Positions 1 to 7,280 are shown, counted from the stretch's first letter. The stretch: DNA of 23,775 bases from Bacillota bacterium (GCA_023420245.1 JAEZWL010000162.1:1-23775), one strand, 5' to 3'. The notes: a model not told the origin generated them from the letters alone. A program made the numbers and translations.

Positions 1-551
1 CGATAATAGCCATAGTTGATGGCTATCGTACCCAAACCGCCGCCGCCGACAAAGCCTGCCATAGCGGAATAACCCAAAATGGTTGTGGTTGCGATTGCGC
101 TGCCGACGATTAGAGACGGCTTTGCTTCGGGGAGCATCACCTTCCAGATAATCTGCATGGAGGAGGCTCCCATCGACTGGGCGGCTTCAATTACCCCGAC
201 GTCGACTTCCTTAATGGAGGACTCGACAAGTCTGGCAATGAAAGGCGCCGCGGATAAGGTAAGCGGAACAATGGTTGCGGTTGACCCCAGGGTCGTGCCG
301 ACTACCGCTCTGGTAAAGGGAAGGACGGCAACAAGCAGAATTAAAAAAGGAATGGAACGCGTAAGGTTCACAATGATATCCAGTGTTTTGAACAGCCATT
401 CGCAGGGGCGGATCCCGTCCCTTGCGGATGTAACAAGCAGAATACCGAGCGGTAACCCGATGAGATAGGCTACCAGTGTGGACGCGAGCGTCATATACAG
501 GGACTCACCAATACCCTGTAATAACATGCTTCGCATTGCCTCATCCCACAT
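1..551 (-). CDS. metI: Methionine ABC transporter permease MetI (partial, C-terminus off the window)
   Basis: Integral membrane permease of the MetNIQ importer, which moves D/L-methionine inward using ATP hydrolysed by MetN. The first 183 codons are visible; the family is usually about 215-220 residues, so roughly the last 35 are missing. The protein starts MWDEAMRSMLLQGIGESLYM and holds several hydrophobic segments. A binding-protein-dependent permease EAA loop is clear: VIEAAQSMGASSMQIIWKV followed by MLPEAKPS, which contacts the MetN coupling site. The ATG at 549-551 is preceded by GGAGG with a 9-nt gap. It overlaps the end of metN by 11 nt, so translational coupling is likely and the ATPase identity supports the call. 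The substrate-binding protein MetQ would be expected just beyond position 1. Confidence 0.93.
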   Translation of the reverse strand, partial: MWDEAMRSMLLQGIGESLYMTLASTLVAYLIGLPLGILLVTSARDGIRPCEWLFKTLDIIVNLTRSIPFLILLVAVLPFTRAVVGTTLGSTATIVPLTLSAAPFIARLVESSIKEVDVGVIEAAQSMGASSMQIIWKVMLPEAKPSLIVGSAIATTTILGYSAMAGFVGGGGLGTIAINYGYY

Positions 552-1554
552 AACCGTTCACCTCCTCAGCGGATAAGCCTCTTGCGCGCACATAGCCAAA
601 CATTTTCTGTGCAAGGGCTTCCTCCTCAGGCAGCTGTACCACCATTTGGCCAAATGCCTTTCCGTCTATATTCTTGGTATCCGCATACATAATGTTGACC
701 GGAGCTTTACATTCCAGAACCATATTGGCAATAACCGGTTCAAAGGAAGAATTCCCGTCGAAAACAATACGCATGCATCGTTTGCTGACAAAATTTTCGG
801 TACGCTTTCCATCCGGATAAACAAGCTTCTGCGCAATGGCGGTCTGCGGTTTGTAAAAAATATCCTCTACCGAGCCTACCTCGGCAATTTTGCTTTCGTC
901 AATAATGGCGACCCGGTTGCAGACTTCCTCAATCACACTCATTTCGTGAGTAATAATTACAATCGTGATACCAAGGCGTTTATTGATATCTTTTAGCAAA
1001 GACAGAATGGAAGCGGTCGTATTCGGATCAAGCGCGCTGGTGGCCTCATCACAAAGAAGCCCCGTGGGGTTGGTAGCAAGCGCGCGGGCAATTGCTACAC
1101 GCTGCTTCTGCCCGCCGGAAAGCTGGGACGGATAGGACCGCATGCGATCGGAAAGCCCGACCAGCTCCAGCAGCTCCTTTGCACGCTTTTTTGCCTGAGC
1201 CTGATCCGTTCCGACCAGCTCCATCGGAAAACAGACGTTGCCCTCGGCGGTGCGCTGCATTAAAAGATTAAACTGCTGAAAAATCATCCCCATAGAGTGC
1301 CTGGCCTGGCGCAGCTCATAATCGGTCAACTTGCACAGGTCACGTCCGTCAAACAGCACCGTACCCTGAGTCGGTTTTTCAAGCATATTGATACATCGCA
1401 CCAACGTGCTTTTTCCTGCACCGCTCATCCCGATAATCCCAAAAACATCTCCTTCCTCAATGGAAAGGTTGATATCGTTCAAAGCAGTAATCTGCGAATT
1501 CTTAGACTGATATGTTTTGCTAAGCGATTGAATTTCGATGATCGTTTTCCCCAA
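541..1554 (-). CDS. metN: Methionine import ATP-binding protein MetN
   Basis: Cytoplasmic ATPase of the methionine importer. With the TTG start at 1554 it has 337 residues, normal for MetN. Walker A GMSGAGKST lies at about 42-50, the signature LSGGQKQR at about 145-152, Walker B LLCDEATS at about 166-173, and the H-loop in IITHEM. The last 80 or so residues form the NIL domain, which in this family binds methionine and gives trans-inhibition. A longer reading from a TTG at 1578 is possible, but a GGAGG site lies inside that extension 7 nt before the TTG at 1554, so I take 1554. The NIL domain and overlap with metI separate it from generic amino-acid ATPases. Regulation is probably at the promoter and palindrome just upstream; I find no SAM riboswitch, the usual control in Firmicutes. 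Confidence 0.95.
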   Translation of the reverse strand: MGKTIIEIQSLSKTYQSKNSQITALNDINLSIEEGDVFGIIGMSGAGKSTLVRCINMLEKPTQGTVLFDGRDLCKLTDYELRQARHSMGMIFQQFNLLMQRTAEGNVCFPMELVGTDQAQAKKRAKELLELVGLSDRMRSYPSQLSGGQKQRVAIARALATNPTGLLCDEATSALDPNTTASILSLLKDINKRLGITIVIITHEMSVIEEVCNRVAIIDESKIAEVGSVEDIFYKPQTAIAQKLVYPDGKRTENFVSKRCMRIVFDGNSSFEPVIANMVLECKAPVNIMYADTKNIDGKAFGQMVVQLPEEEALAQKMFGYVRARGLSAEEVNGYVG

Positions 1555-1590
1555 ACCAGCACCTCCACTTCTATGCAAAATAACATCAAC

Positions 1591-1617
1591 TAAACTTATA
1601 TGAATTATATGAGTTTA
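1591..1617. promoter_or_regulatory. 27-bp palindrome over the metNI promoter, candidate operator
   Basis: The arms TAAACT(T/C)ATAT and ATAT(G/A)AGTTTA match at 11 of 13 paired positions around the centre at 1604. The palindrome contains the -10 hexamer of the metN promoter, so a dimeric repressor bound here would block RNA polymerase. The regulator is unknown. The site does not resemble the dyad in the cysK-cymR intergenic region. Confidence 0.6.
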
Positions 1618-1632
1618 GCAGTCGTTTGTCAA
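1604..1632 (-). promoter_or_regulatory. Sigma-A promoter of metNI
   Basis: Perfect consensus on the minus strand: TTGACA at 1632-1627, a 17-bp spacer, and TATAAT at 1609-1604. The -10 is about 50 nt from the metN TTG. A promoter this strong makes sense only if it is repressed, in keeping with the overlapping palindrome. Confidence 0.85.
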
Positions 1633-1665
1633 TGCATATCAGTAAATAATATTATTATTGTAGAT

Positions 1666-2325
1666 TTATACGACACGGCGGGCGATTAACGCCTTTATTT
1701 TCACACCTTTTTCCAAAAACATCTTTTCATGCTCCGTCATTACGTTTTCCGGATTGCCTTCGGAATGAAGGTCGTGGGTGAGACTGATTATCTCAAACCC
1801 GCTCTGCTTCAAATAGTCAACCGTATCGGCAAAAAGCGGATCGTCGTCCGTTTTAAACCAGATTTCCCCGTTTAGGGCAAGAATTTTTTTATAGGCCTCC
1901 AGCTGTCTCGGGTAAGTCAGCCGACGCTTTTTGTGCTTTGGCTTCGGCCACGGGTTACAGAAATTAATATAAATCCGTTCAACCGTATCGGAAGAATCCA
2001 TCAAAGATAAAAGGCGCTCGATATCATATGCCATCAGCACCACATTATCCGGTTCTCCGCCTTCCTCTTCAAATGCCTGCTCAATATAGCGTTTTGCGGG
2101 CGCGAGCACCGCGTCCTTCATATCAATCCCCATATAGTTGATCTGCGGGTTTTTGGGAGCAAGTCCCGCTAAAAACAGTCCTTTTCCACAGCCCAGCTCC
2201 AAATGAATCGGCTGGCGCCGGGAAAAAAAGCAGTGCCATTTTCCGAGGTACTGCTCAGGATTCCGAACAAAAAACCGGCACGCGTTCAGTTCCGGTGTTG
2301 CCCAGGGCTTGTTGCGCATTCTCAT
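1666..2325 (-). CDS. trmB: tRNA (guanine-N7-)-methyltransferase TrmB
   Basis: Transfers a methyl group from S-adenosylmethionine to N7 of G46 in the variable loop of tRNAs. At 219 residues it matches the family. The SAM-binding motif LELGCGKG is at about 42-49, with an acidic GIDMK after the next strand. The family signature NFCNPWPKPKHKKRRL lies in the middle, and the C-terminal motif TEHEKMFLEKG closes the active site. The N-terminal MRMRNKPWA is also typical. The ATG at 2325 has a modest AAGGA about 10 nt upstream. The gene is 23 nt behind the YbaK-like gene on the same strand, so the two are probably co-transcribed. The metNI promoter starts immediately downstream. Confidence 0.96.
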   Translation of the reverse strand: MRMRNKPWATPELNACRFFVRNPEQYLGKWHCFFSRRQPIHLELGCGKGLFLAGLAPKNPQINYMGIDMKDAVLAPAKRYIEQAFEEEGGEPDNVVLMAYDIERLLSLMDSSDTVERIYINFCNPWPKPKHKKRRLTYPRQLEAYKKILALNGEIWFKTDDDPLFADTVDYLKQSGFEIISLTHDLHSEGNPENVMTEHEKMFLEKGVKIKALIARRVV

Positions 2326-2348
2326 GTAAACAGTCCTTATCTCTCGTT

Positions 2349-2822
2349 TTACTGCTGCCAGTTCTTGCAGACATCTACCCAGCGAATACTGCGGGACACC
2401 TCAAAAAGCTCACCGCAGGAGAGCTTTACGCAGGAATTTGCACTTCCGCCGGCTGGATAAACCGTGGTAAAGCGTTTCAGTGACGCGTCGCAGTAGACCT
2501 TTGCCGCCGCCGGATTGTCAAACGGACAAACTCCGCCGATTGGGTAACCGGTGAGCGGCTCCACAGCTTCCGGCGAAAGCATCTTCGCCTTGATGCCGAA
2601 TTCCGCCTTGAATTTCGCGTTATCGATTTTCGCGTCACCTGCCGCAACGACAATGATACAGCCGCCGTCGCCCTCCAGTGAAATGGATTTCGCGATGCGC
2701 GCCGGTTCCACATCCAACGCCTGCGCCGCAAGCTCAACCGTTGCGCTGGATACTGAAAACTCCTGCAAACGCTCCTCAAAACCGTACTCTTTCAGGTACT
2801 CCCTGACTCTTTCTATCCCCAT
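2349..2822 (-). CDS. YbaK/EbsC-family aminoacyl-tRNA deacylase
   Basis: A 157-residue single-domain protein of the YbaK/ProX family, which hydrolyses mischarged aminoacyl-tRNA in trans (for example Cys-tRNA-Pro or Ala-tRNA-Pro). Typical segments are SSATVELAAQALDVEPARIAKSI, with the conserved lysine near residue 45, then PIGGVCPFDNP and the Gly/Ser-rich YPAGGSANSCVKLS. Which mischarged tRNA it edits cannot be told from sequence. The ATG at 2822 follows GGAGG with a 7-nt gap. It heads a probable two-gene unit with trmB, both acting on tRNA. Confidence 0.88.
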   Translation of the reverse strand: MGIERVREYLKEYGFEERLQEFSVSSATVELAAQALDVEPARIAKSISLEGDGGCIIVVAAGDAKIDNAKFKAEFGIKAKMLSPEAVEPLTGYPIGGVCPFDNPAAAKVYCDASLKRFTTVYPAGGSANSCVKLSCGELFEVSRSIRWVDVCKNWQQ

Positions 2823-2852
2823 TGCTGTTCCTCCGAATTTACTGATTATTTA

Positions 2853-2880
2853 AGTATATCATAAAGAAAACCGGTGAAAA
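2853..2880 (-). promoter_or_regulatory. Possible promoter of the ybaK-trmB unit
   Basis: On the minus strand TATACT (2858-2853) is preceded at 16 bp by TTTTCA (2880-2875). The -10 is good and the -35 weak, so this is tentative. Confidence 0.35.
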
Positions 2881-2919
2881 GACTTTCTTAAATTTTTGTA
2901 AATAAATACAAAACTCAGA

Positions 2920-2973
2920 TTATATCCCAACGAATTTATGTAGTAATTTTGTGGTTTCTCTCAATTTCCTCAA
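2920..2973 (-). CDS. Candidate 17-aa peptide ORF with strong ribosome binding site
   Basis: A TTG at 2973 opens the reading MRKLRETTKLLHKFVGI, then TAA. It is preceded by AAGGAGGTGA, a near-perfect Shine-Dalgarno sequence, with 10 nt between GGAGG and TTG, slightly long. The peptide is basic and could form an amphipathic helix. It could be a leader peptide for the ybaK-trmB genes or simply a chance match. A short hairpin (TTTTGTA, 6-nt loop, TACAAAA) follows its stop at 2894-2913. No known family is recognised. Confidence 0.2.
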   Translation of the reverse strand: MRKLRETTKLLHKFVGI

Positions 2974-3002
2974 ATATTGCTCACCTCCTTATATTTTTCA
3001 GC

Positions 3003-3018
3003 TTATACACCGGTATAA
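3003..3018. repeat. Inverted repeat upstream of the diguanylate cyclase gene
   Basis: TTATAC-ACCG-GTATAA has perfect 6-bp arms and lies about 90 bp before the cyclase ATG. It could be a protein-binding dyad. I could not identify a convincing promoter in the 2974-3104 interval. Confidence 0.35.
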
Positions 3019-3057
3019 AGCACGCGCGTATTTCATAGAATTGCAAATGCAAAATAC

Positions 3058-3086
3058 CTCTTTCAGGCTGCTGGGCCTGAGAAGAG
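3058..3086 (+). promoter_or_regulatory. Leader hairpin just before the diguanylate cyclase start
   Basis: CTCTTTCAGGC pairs with GCCTGAGAAGAG across the 6-nt loop TGCTGG, with a single bulge. The 3' arm runs into the purine-rich stretch that must serve as the ribosome binding site, 18 nt before the ATG. No U-tract follows, so it is not a terminator. It does not fit the c-di-GMP (GEMM) or TPP riboswitch consensus that I know. Confidence 0.4.
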
Positions 3087-3104
3087 AGTGAAAGAAGTGA
3101 CGGA

Positions 3105-4955
3105 ATGAAGCGGAAAAAGGAGCGTGATCAACACGAATTAACCCTGAACGCAAGGTTGAAAGAACTTGAAATCTGCAACGAGCGTTACCAAATCGTTCTG
3201 GAACAATCCGACATTAAGGTCTTTGAATACAGGATACAAGACGGGAGCCTGTGCTATTGCACAAGCTTTGAAGAGATATTCGGCATTGCCGCGCCCAATG
3301 TTACGATGCCGCAATCCATTCTGGAGCGCCATGTGCTGCATCCGGATGACACAGCGGAATTTCAAGCGCTGTTTGAGAAAATCTGTCACGGAGCCCCTGA
3401 CGGTGAATGTGAATTCCGCGTCAAGGGTGATGTCGGCAATTATTCCTGGTATCGCATTCGGATTAAAACGATTTTTAATGACGAAAACAACCCTGTTCGG
3501 GCTGTTGGACAAATTTGTGATATTACCTGCCAGAAGCACGAATTACAGGATTTAATGCAAAAAGCGCAGCACGATGAGCTGACGGGACTGTTAAACAAAG
3601 CGGCCACCCAGCAGCTTGCCGAAAACTCCCTGAAGGGAAATTCCGTTTGCGCGCTTTATATCATCGATGTCGATCATTTTAAAAATATTAACGACAGCCT
3701 CGGCCATATGTTTGGAGATACCGTTTTAGCTGAAGTCGGAGGCTGCCTGAGAAAGCTTTTCCGCTCAACCGATATCATCGGGCGCATTGGGGGCGATGAA
3801 TTTATGGTTCTGATGCGCAACGTAAAGGATTTTTCTTTGGTACTGGAAAAGGCGGAGGCTTTAAACCAATGCTTAAACCATACCTTCTCCGACCCCTTGG
3901 GCAACCACAGAATCTCAGGCAGCATCGGGGTCGCTGTGTATCCGAAGGACGGAGATAATTACAACGATTTGTTTCAGAAGGCGGATATCGCGCTTTACAA
4001 CGCGAAACGCGGCGGACGGAACAGCTGCGTAATTTACAGCGATGATACCGAAACTGAAAATCTGGAAGCCCCAAATTTCAAAGCAGTGCCGGGTTTTTTC
4101 CCAGTGAGGAGAAGCCCGGCTTCAAGCCTTGCATCCTGCTGCTCCGAAATGCTCCCTTATATTCTTGACATTTTGTTTCATGCCGACGAGCTCAACCATG
4201 TTCTGTATATCCTTTTAAAATATATCGGGGAACAGTTTTTCCTGAGCCGCGTCTATCTGTTCTTATCTCGTCCAATCAGCAGCCTCCCGTCCGGATTTCT
4301 GGAATGGCGAGCCAGCGGAATCTGCCCGGAATGCGAGGAGCTTCTTCAATACGCCGAAAAAAACGACCGCCTGTTCCTAAAATCATTTCAGAATGAAATC
4401 CTGTGCTGCAGCGAGGTTGCGAATCTCTCTGAACCATACCGGTCCTTCTACCGGGCTTTCGGAACTCACGCCACCCTTCAGGTGGCTTTTCGGGAAAGCG
4501 GCGCGTTGAAGGGGTGCATCGGCTTTGACGACTGCACGCAGGAACGCTTATGGACACAGGAAGAACTGGATATTCTGGTTTCATCTGCGAGATTAATCGG
4601 AGCCTTTATTGAAAAGGAACAATCGGCGCTTCAACTGCGGAGCGCATATGAATCCGCAAAAACGATCATGGAATCTGTTCCTGATTATTGCTATCTTATT
4701 GATTCCGATACATACCGTATTCTTTACGCCAATCAAAAAATGATACGATTGGCAGCCGCCCCCGAATCGAATGACCGGTGCTATACCCTCTTCGGAAACG
4801 GGGTTACGCCCTGCGCCGACTGCCCGCTGCGATTTACAAAACCGGTAAAGCACAGAATGATACGGGAAGGAACGCTTACTCTGGCATCCTGCTCAAAAAT
4901 ACAGTGGTCCGAATGCGGGAACGCGGTTTTGGTCTGCTGCCGGGAACTGAATTGA
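3105..4955 (+). CDS. Soluble diguanylate cyclase, PAS-GGDEF-GAF-PAS
   Basis: Predicted to make cyclic di-GMP from two GTP. The 616 residues show no membrane segment. A PAS domain covers about 25-140. The GGDEF domain at about 150-312 has the metal- and GTP-binding IIDVDHFKNINDSLGH, an intact active site GGDEF at 229-233, and RSTD at 220-223, exactly five residues upstream, the canonical inhibitory I-site. So the enzyme looks active and product-inhibited. A GAF-like domain (about 345-505) and a second PAS-like region (about 515-616) follow, which is unusual because GGDEF normally ends the protein. There is no EAL or HD-GYP domain. Cysteine pairs CPEC (407-410) and PCADCP (569-574) could bind metal or be redox-active; the latter recalls a motif in PAS domains of related clostridia. 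The ATG at 3105 has only a weak site upstream. It is monocistronic, ended by the terminator at 5009. Confidence 0.93.
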   Translation: MKRKKERDQHELTLNARLKELEICNERYQIVLEQSDIKVFEYRIQDGSLCYCTSFEEIFGIAAPNVTMPQSILERHVLHPDDTAEFQALFEKICHGAPDGECEFRVKGDVGNYSWYRIRIKTIFNDENNPVRAVGQICDITCQKHELQDLMQKAQHDELTGLLNKAATQQLAENSLKGNSVCALYIIDVDHFKNINDSLGHMFGDTVLAEVGGCLRKLFRSTDIIGRIGGDEFMVLMRNVKDFSLVLEKAEALNQCLNHTFSDPLGNHRISGSIGVAVYPKDGDNYNDLFQKADIALYNAKRGGRNSCVIYSDDTETENLEAPNFKAVPGFFPVRRSPASSLASCCSEMLPYILDILFHADELNHVLYILLKYIGEQFFLSRVYLFLSRPISSLPSGFLEWRASGICPECEELLQYAEKNDRLFLKSFQNEILCCSEVANLSEPYRSFYRAFGTHATLQVAFRESGALKGCIGFDDCTQERLWTQEELDILVSSARLIGAFIEKEQSALQLRSAYESAKTIMESVPDYCYLIDSDTYRILYANQKMIRLAAAPESNDRCYTLFGNGVTPCADCPLRFTKPVKHRMIREGTLTLASCSKIQWSECGNAVLVCCRELN

Positions 4956-5008
4956 ATGCTTCGCTCATTTTACGGAGACGGACACAAAAAAGCAAAACGC
5001 TTAACACC

Positions 5009-5046
5009 AAAACAGCTGCCGGAGCAAAACCGGCAGCTGTTTTTTA
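5009..5046. terminator. Rho-independent terminator after the diguanylate cyclase
   Basis: A perfect 14-bp stem (AAAACAGCTGCCGG / CCGGCAGCTGTTTT) with a 7-nt loop is followed by a T-tract on the plus strand. The complementary A-tract lets it work for the convergent minus-strand genes too. The T-tract overlaps the tcdA stop codon. Confidence 0.93.
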
Positions 5047-5805
5047 TTGATTCACTTCGGTGATATCCTTAATGACTTCTCCGGCAAGAATTAAACCCGC
5101 AACCGAAGGCACAAACGAGATACTGCCCGGTATCTGACGGCGGACGGTACATTTTCTCTGTGTCCCCGGAGGGCAGACGCAGTGCGCCCTGCAACTGATG
5201 CTCATATCCTCCATAGGAGTGATCGGCGGTTCCTTGGAATAAATAACCTTCAGCTTTTTGATTCCGCGAGCCTTTAATTCCTTTCTCATGACACGCGCGA
5301 GCGGACATACACTGGTGCGGTAAATATCCCCCACCTCAAACCGCGTGGGGTCAAGCTTGTTCCCCGCTCCCATGCAGCTGATAATCGGAACATCCAATTT
5401 TTCAGCGCGTACAATCAATTCCAGCTTGGAGGAAACGGTATCGATCGCATCCACGATATAGGTATATTTCGAAAGGTCAAGCTCATCCGCGTTCTCCGCG
5501 GAATAAAAGCATTCGTTTGCCTCAACCTCGGCGTTCGGGTTGATTTCGAGAATCCGGTCGCGCATCACTTCCACTTTTTTTTGCCCGATGGTTTTCCGAG
5601 TCGCGATCAGCTGCCGGTTGATATTCGTAAGGCATACCTTATCGTCGTCAAACAGCGCCAGCTTACCGACGCCGCTTCGCGCCAGAGCCTCCGCCACGTA
5701 AGAACCTACGCCGCCGATACCGAAAACAGCCACGAAAGCGTTTTTCAGCTTAATCATCGCTTCTTCCCCCAGAAGAAGCTGAGTCCTTGAAAATTCATTC
5801 AGCAT
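5044..5805 (-). CDS. tcdA: tRNA threonylcarbamoyladenosine dehydratase (TcdA/CsdL, ThiF-like)
   Basis: E1-like enzyme that uses ATP to cyclise t6A37 of tRNA into ct6A. It has 253 residues from the ATG at 5805. The nucleotide-binding GIGGVGSYVAEALARSGVG is followed by FDDDKVCLTNINRQ, as in ThiF/MoeB relatives. The TcdA-type segments CPLARVMRKELKARGI and SISFVPSVAGLILAGEVIKDI fix the subfamily. A Cys-rich CRAHCVCPPGTQRKC replaces the usual linker and is common in clostridial members as far as I recall. A longer reading from a TTG at 5862 lacks family similarity, whereas the ATG at 5805 has GGTGG 7 nt before it. It lies 60 nt behind coaC, probably the last gene of the cysK-coaB-coaC unit. Confidence 0.9.
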   Translation of the reverse strand: MLNEFSRTQLLLGEEAMIKLKNAFVAVFGIGGVGSYVAEALARSGVGKLALFDDDKVCLTNINRQLIATRKTIGQKKVEVMRDRILEINPNAEVEANECFYSAENADELDLSKYTYIVDAIDTVSSKLELIVRAEKLDVPIISCMGAGNKLDPTRFEVGDIYRTSVCPLARVMRKELKARGIKKLKVIYSKEPPITPMEDMSISCRAHCVCPPGTQRKCTVRRQIPGSISFVPSVAGLILAGEVIKDITEVNQ

Positions 5806-5865
5806 ATATTTGCCACCAATTTTACTTCCTTTATGACAACTGACTGCTTTATTGACAGCCAAAGC

Positions 5866-6411
5866 TTATTTTTGTCCGGACAAAATCCGGCATACCTCGT
5901 CAACAATAACATCCACATCCGCGAGCGGACCTCTGCCGAAGCTTCCTTCCGCAAGGATTCCTTCCTTCGGGTCGATAAACCGGTAGCCGTATTTTTTCAG
6001 TTTTGCGACATTGTCCTGAACAATCGGATTTTCCCACATATTGGTATTCATCGCCGGAGCGATCAGTACCGGTTTGTTTTTGAGCGCAAGAATAGTGGTG
6101 GTAAGCATATCGTCACCGATGCCGCCGGCAATTTTACCGATGCAGTTCGCCGTGGCGGGCGCGATCAGCATAAGGTCCACCTTCTGCGCCAGAGAAATAT
6201 GCTTCACATCGACCGGAAAATCATCCTCGAAAACATCGGTATACACCCGGTTCTTGGTAAGGGTGCGGAACGTCAGCGGCGTTACAAACGCGGTGGCTCC
6301 CTCGGTCATGATTACATCTACATTGTATCCTTTTTTATAAAGCTGATGCGCGATATCCGCCGCTTTATAGACCGCAATGCTTCCGGTAACGCCCAAAATA
6401 ACATTCTTCAC
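5866..6411 (-). CDS. coaC: Phosphopantothenoylcysteine decarboxylase CoaC
   Basis: Flavoprotein of CoA synthesis that decarboxylates 4'-phosphopantothenoylcysteine to 4'-phosphopantetheine. The 181-residue protein is a stand-alone CoaC rather than the common CoaBC fusion. It starts MKNVILGVTGSIAVYKAAD, typical for the HFCD flavoprotein fold. The catalytic histidine lies in VDVKHISLA, the APATANCIGKIAGGIGDDML stretch matches the flavin-binding PASANT region, and APAMNTNMWENP is the PXMNXXMW substrate-recognition motif. The start is GTG at 6411 and overlaps the coaB stop in a GTGA arrangement, so translation of the two is coupled. Confidence 0.94.
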   Translation of the reverse strand: MKNVILGVTGSIAVYKAADIAHQLYKKGYNVDVIMTEGATAFVTPLTFRTLTKNRVYTDVFEDDFPVDVKHISLAQKVDLMLIAPATANCIGKIAGGIGDDMLTTTILALKNKPVLIAPAMNTNMWENPIVQDNVAKLKKYGYRFIDPKEGILAEGSFGRGPLADVDVIVDEVCRILSGQK

Positions 6412-7181
6412 TTTGTATCCTCCAAAAGTTTTTTCAGCACACGGTCGGCAATTTCGCCCGCAATCGCTTCTTTCCCTTCCAGCTTGGTAACGTTCGCCGC
6501 CGCGTCAATTAAAAAGCCCTCATGGTTCCCAGCCTTAATTGAATCGGTGTCATTCGCGAGCACATAATCGCAGTTGTTCTTGATCAGCAGCCGGTAGGCC
6601 GTATCGATCAGGACTTGTTCATCTACACCGCTCAGAAGCTTAAACCCGACCAGAATGGTTTGGGGGCTTGCCGCCTTAATCAAGCCAATGATTTTCGGCG
6701 TTTTTTGAAGAACCAGAACTGGATGCTCCAAGTCAGAGCTGATTTTTTTATCCGCAGGAATGGCGGCTTGTATCAAGACCTCCTGAATCAGGCGGCTTAA
6801 TTCCTCTTTTGTCGGCGGGCTTTTACAAATCGCTTCATAAAGCGAAGCCGACACCAGCTCCGGCGCGGTGACGCTTTTTACCTTATAATCGCTTACCGCC
6901 ATGGCGTGGATTACCGCGTCGATTTGCTCCGTTTTCAAGAGATTTTCCAGCTTATCCTGTAAATCGTCAGTACCTTCAATCTGAATAATCCTGACGCTGC
7001 CTGATTTCGGAACAACCGCGAACGAACCGCAGAGATAATAGATGGTATGCTCGACCGAGGAAAGTCTTCGGGACAGCTCATCTGCAATCAGGCTTCCCAG
7101 CCTTCCGGTTGCGCCGTTCGTAATACTGCGGACTGAATCAATCCGTTCTTTGGTACCGCCCGAGGTGATAATAAACTTCAA
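6408..7181 (-). CDS. coaB: Phosphopantothenate-cysteine ligase CoaB (stand-alone)
   Basis: Joins 4'-phosphopantothenate and cysteine, the step before CoaC. It has 257 residues from a TTG at 7181, preceded by AGGAGG with about 8 nt of spacing. An upstream reading from 7286 is open but unlike the family. Recognisable segments are the N-terminal ITSGGTKERIDSVRSITNGATGRLG, with the dinucleotide-binding loop; AVIHAMAVSDYKV; KISSDLEHPVLVLQKTPKII; and VGFKLLSG. Separate coaB and coaC genes are best known in streptococci and enterococci and are less usual here. It lies 118 nt behind cysK, which supplies the cysteine, with an inverted repeat in the gap. Confidence 0.92.
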   Translation of the reverse strand: MKFIITSGGTKERIDSVRSITNGATGRLGSLIADELSRRLSSVEHTIYYLCGSFAVVPKSGSVRIIQIEGTDDLQDKLENLLKTEQIDAVIHAMAVSDYKVKSVTAPELVSASLYEAICKSPPTKEELSRLIQEVLIQAAIPADKKISSDLEHPVLVLQKTPKIIGLIKAASPQTILVGFKLLSGVDEQVLIDTAYRLLIKNNCDYVLANDTDSIKAGNHEGFLIDAAANVTKLEGKEAIAGEIADRVLKKLLEDTK

Positions 7182-7207
7182 ACACTCACGCCTCCTAAAA
7201 CCCGGAA

Positions 7208-7280
7208 GCGTATATGCAAAATAAAAAGCCTTGGATTTTCCGCTGAAAGGCGGGCTCTCATTGGGAGTTTGCATACACGC
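7208..7280 (-). repeat. 73-bp element with 13-bp terminal inverted repeats between cysK and coaB
   Basis: GCGTATATGCAAA (7208-7220) and TTTGCATACACGC (7268-7280) are complementary at 12 of 13 positions, the exception being a G-U in the transcript, and enclose 47 nt. In the minus-strand RNA the enclosed part holds smaller pairings: CCGC-CTTTCA-GCGG, and AGCC with GGCT followed by a T-rich run. It may be a structured intercistronic RNA (terminator, attenuator or processing site) or a tiny MITE-like repeat. No target-site duplication is evident. Confidence 0.5.

Noticed and set aside
1..551. Plus-strand 129-codon frame at 79-468
   Set aside because: Antisense to metI, whose EAA loop and overlap with metN are clear.
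1555..1665. SAM (S-box) riboswitch upstream of metN
   Set aside because: The interval is too short and has no S-box conserved core; a promoter and palindrome fill it.
3058..3090. TPP or c-di-GMP riboswitch in front of the diguanylate cyclase (GGCCTGAGA looked suggestive)
   Set aside because: The CTGAGA-like string is part of a simple hairpin; the other conserved blocks of TPP, GEMM-I and GEMM-II elements are missing.
5833..6567. 244-codon plus-strand frame across coaC and the coaB end
   Set aside because: Antisense to two well-identified genes; no start signal or family similarity.
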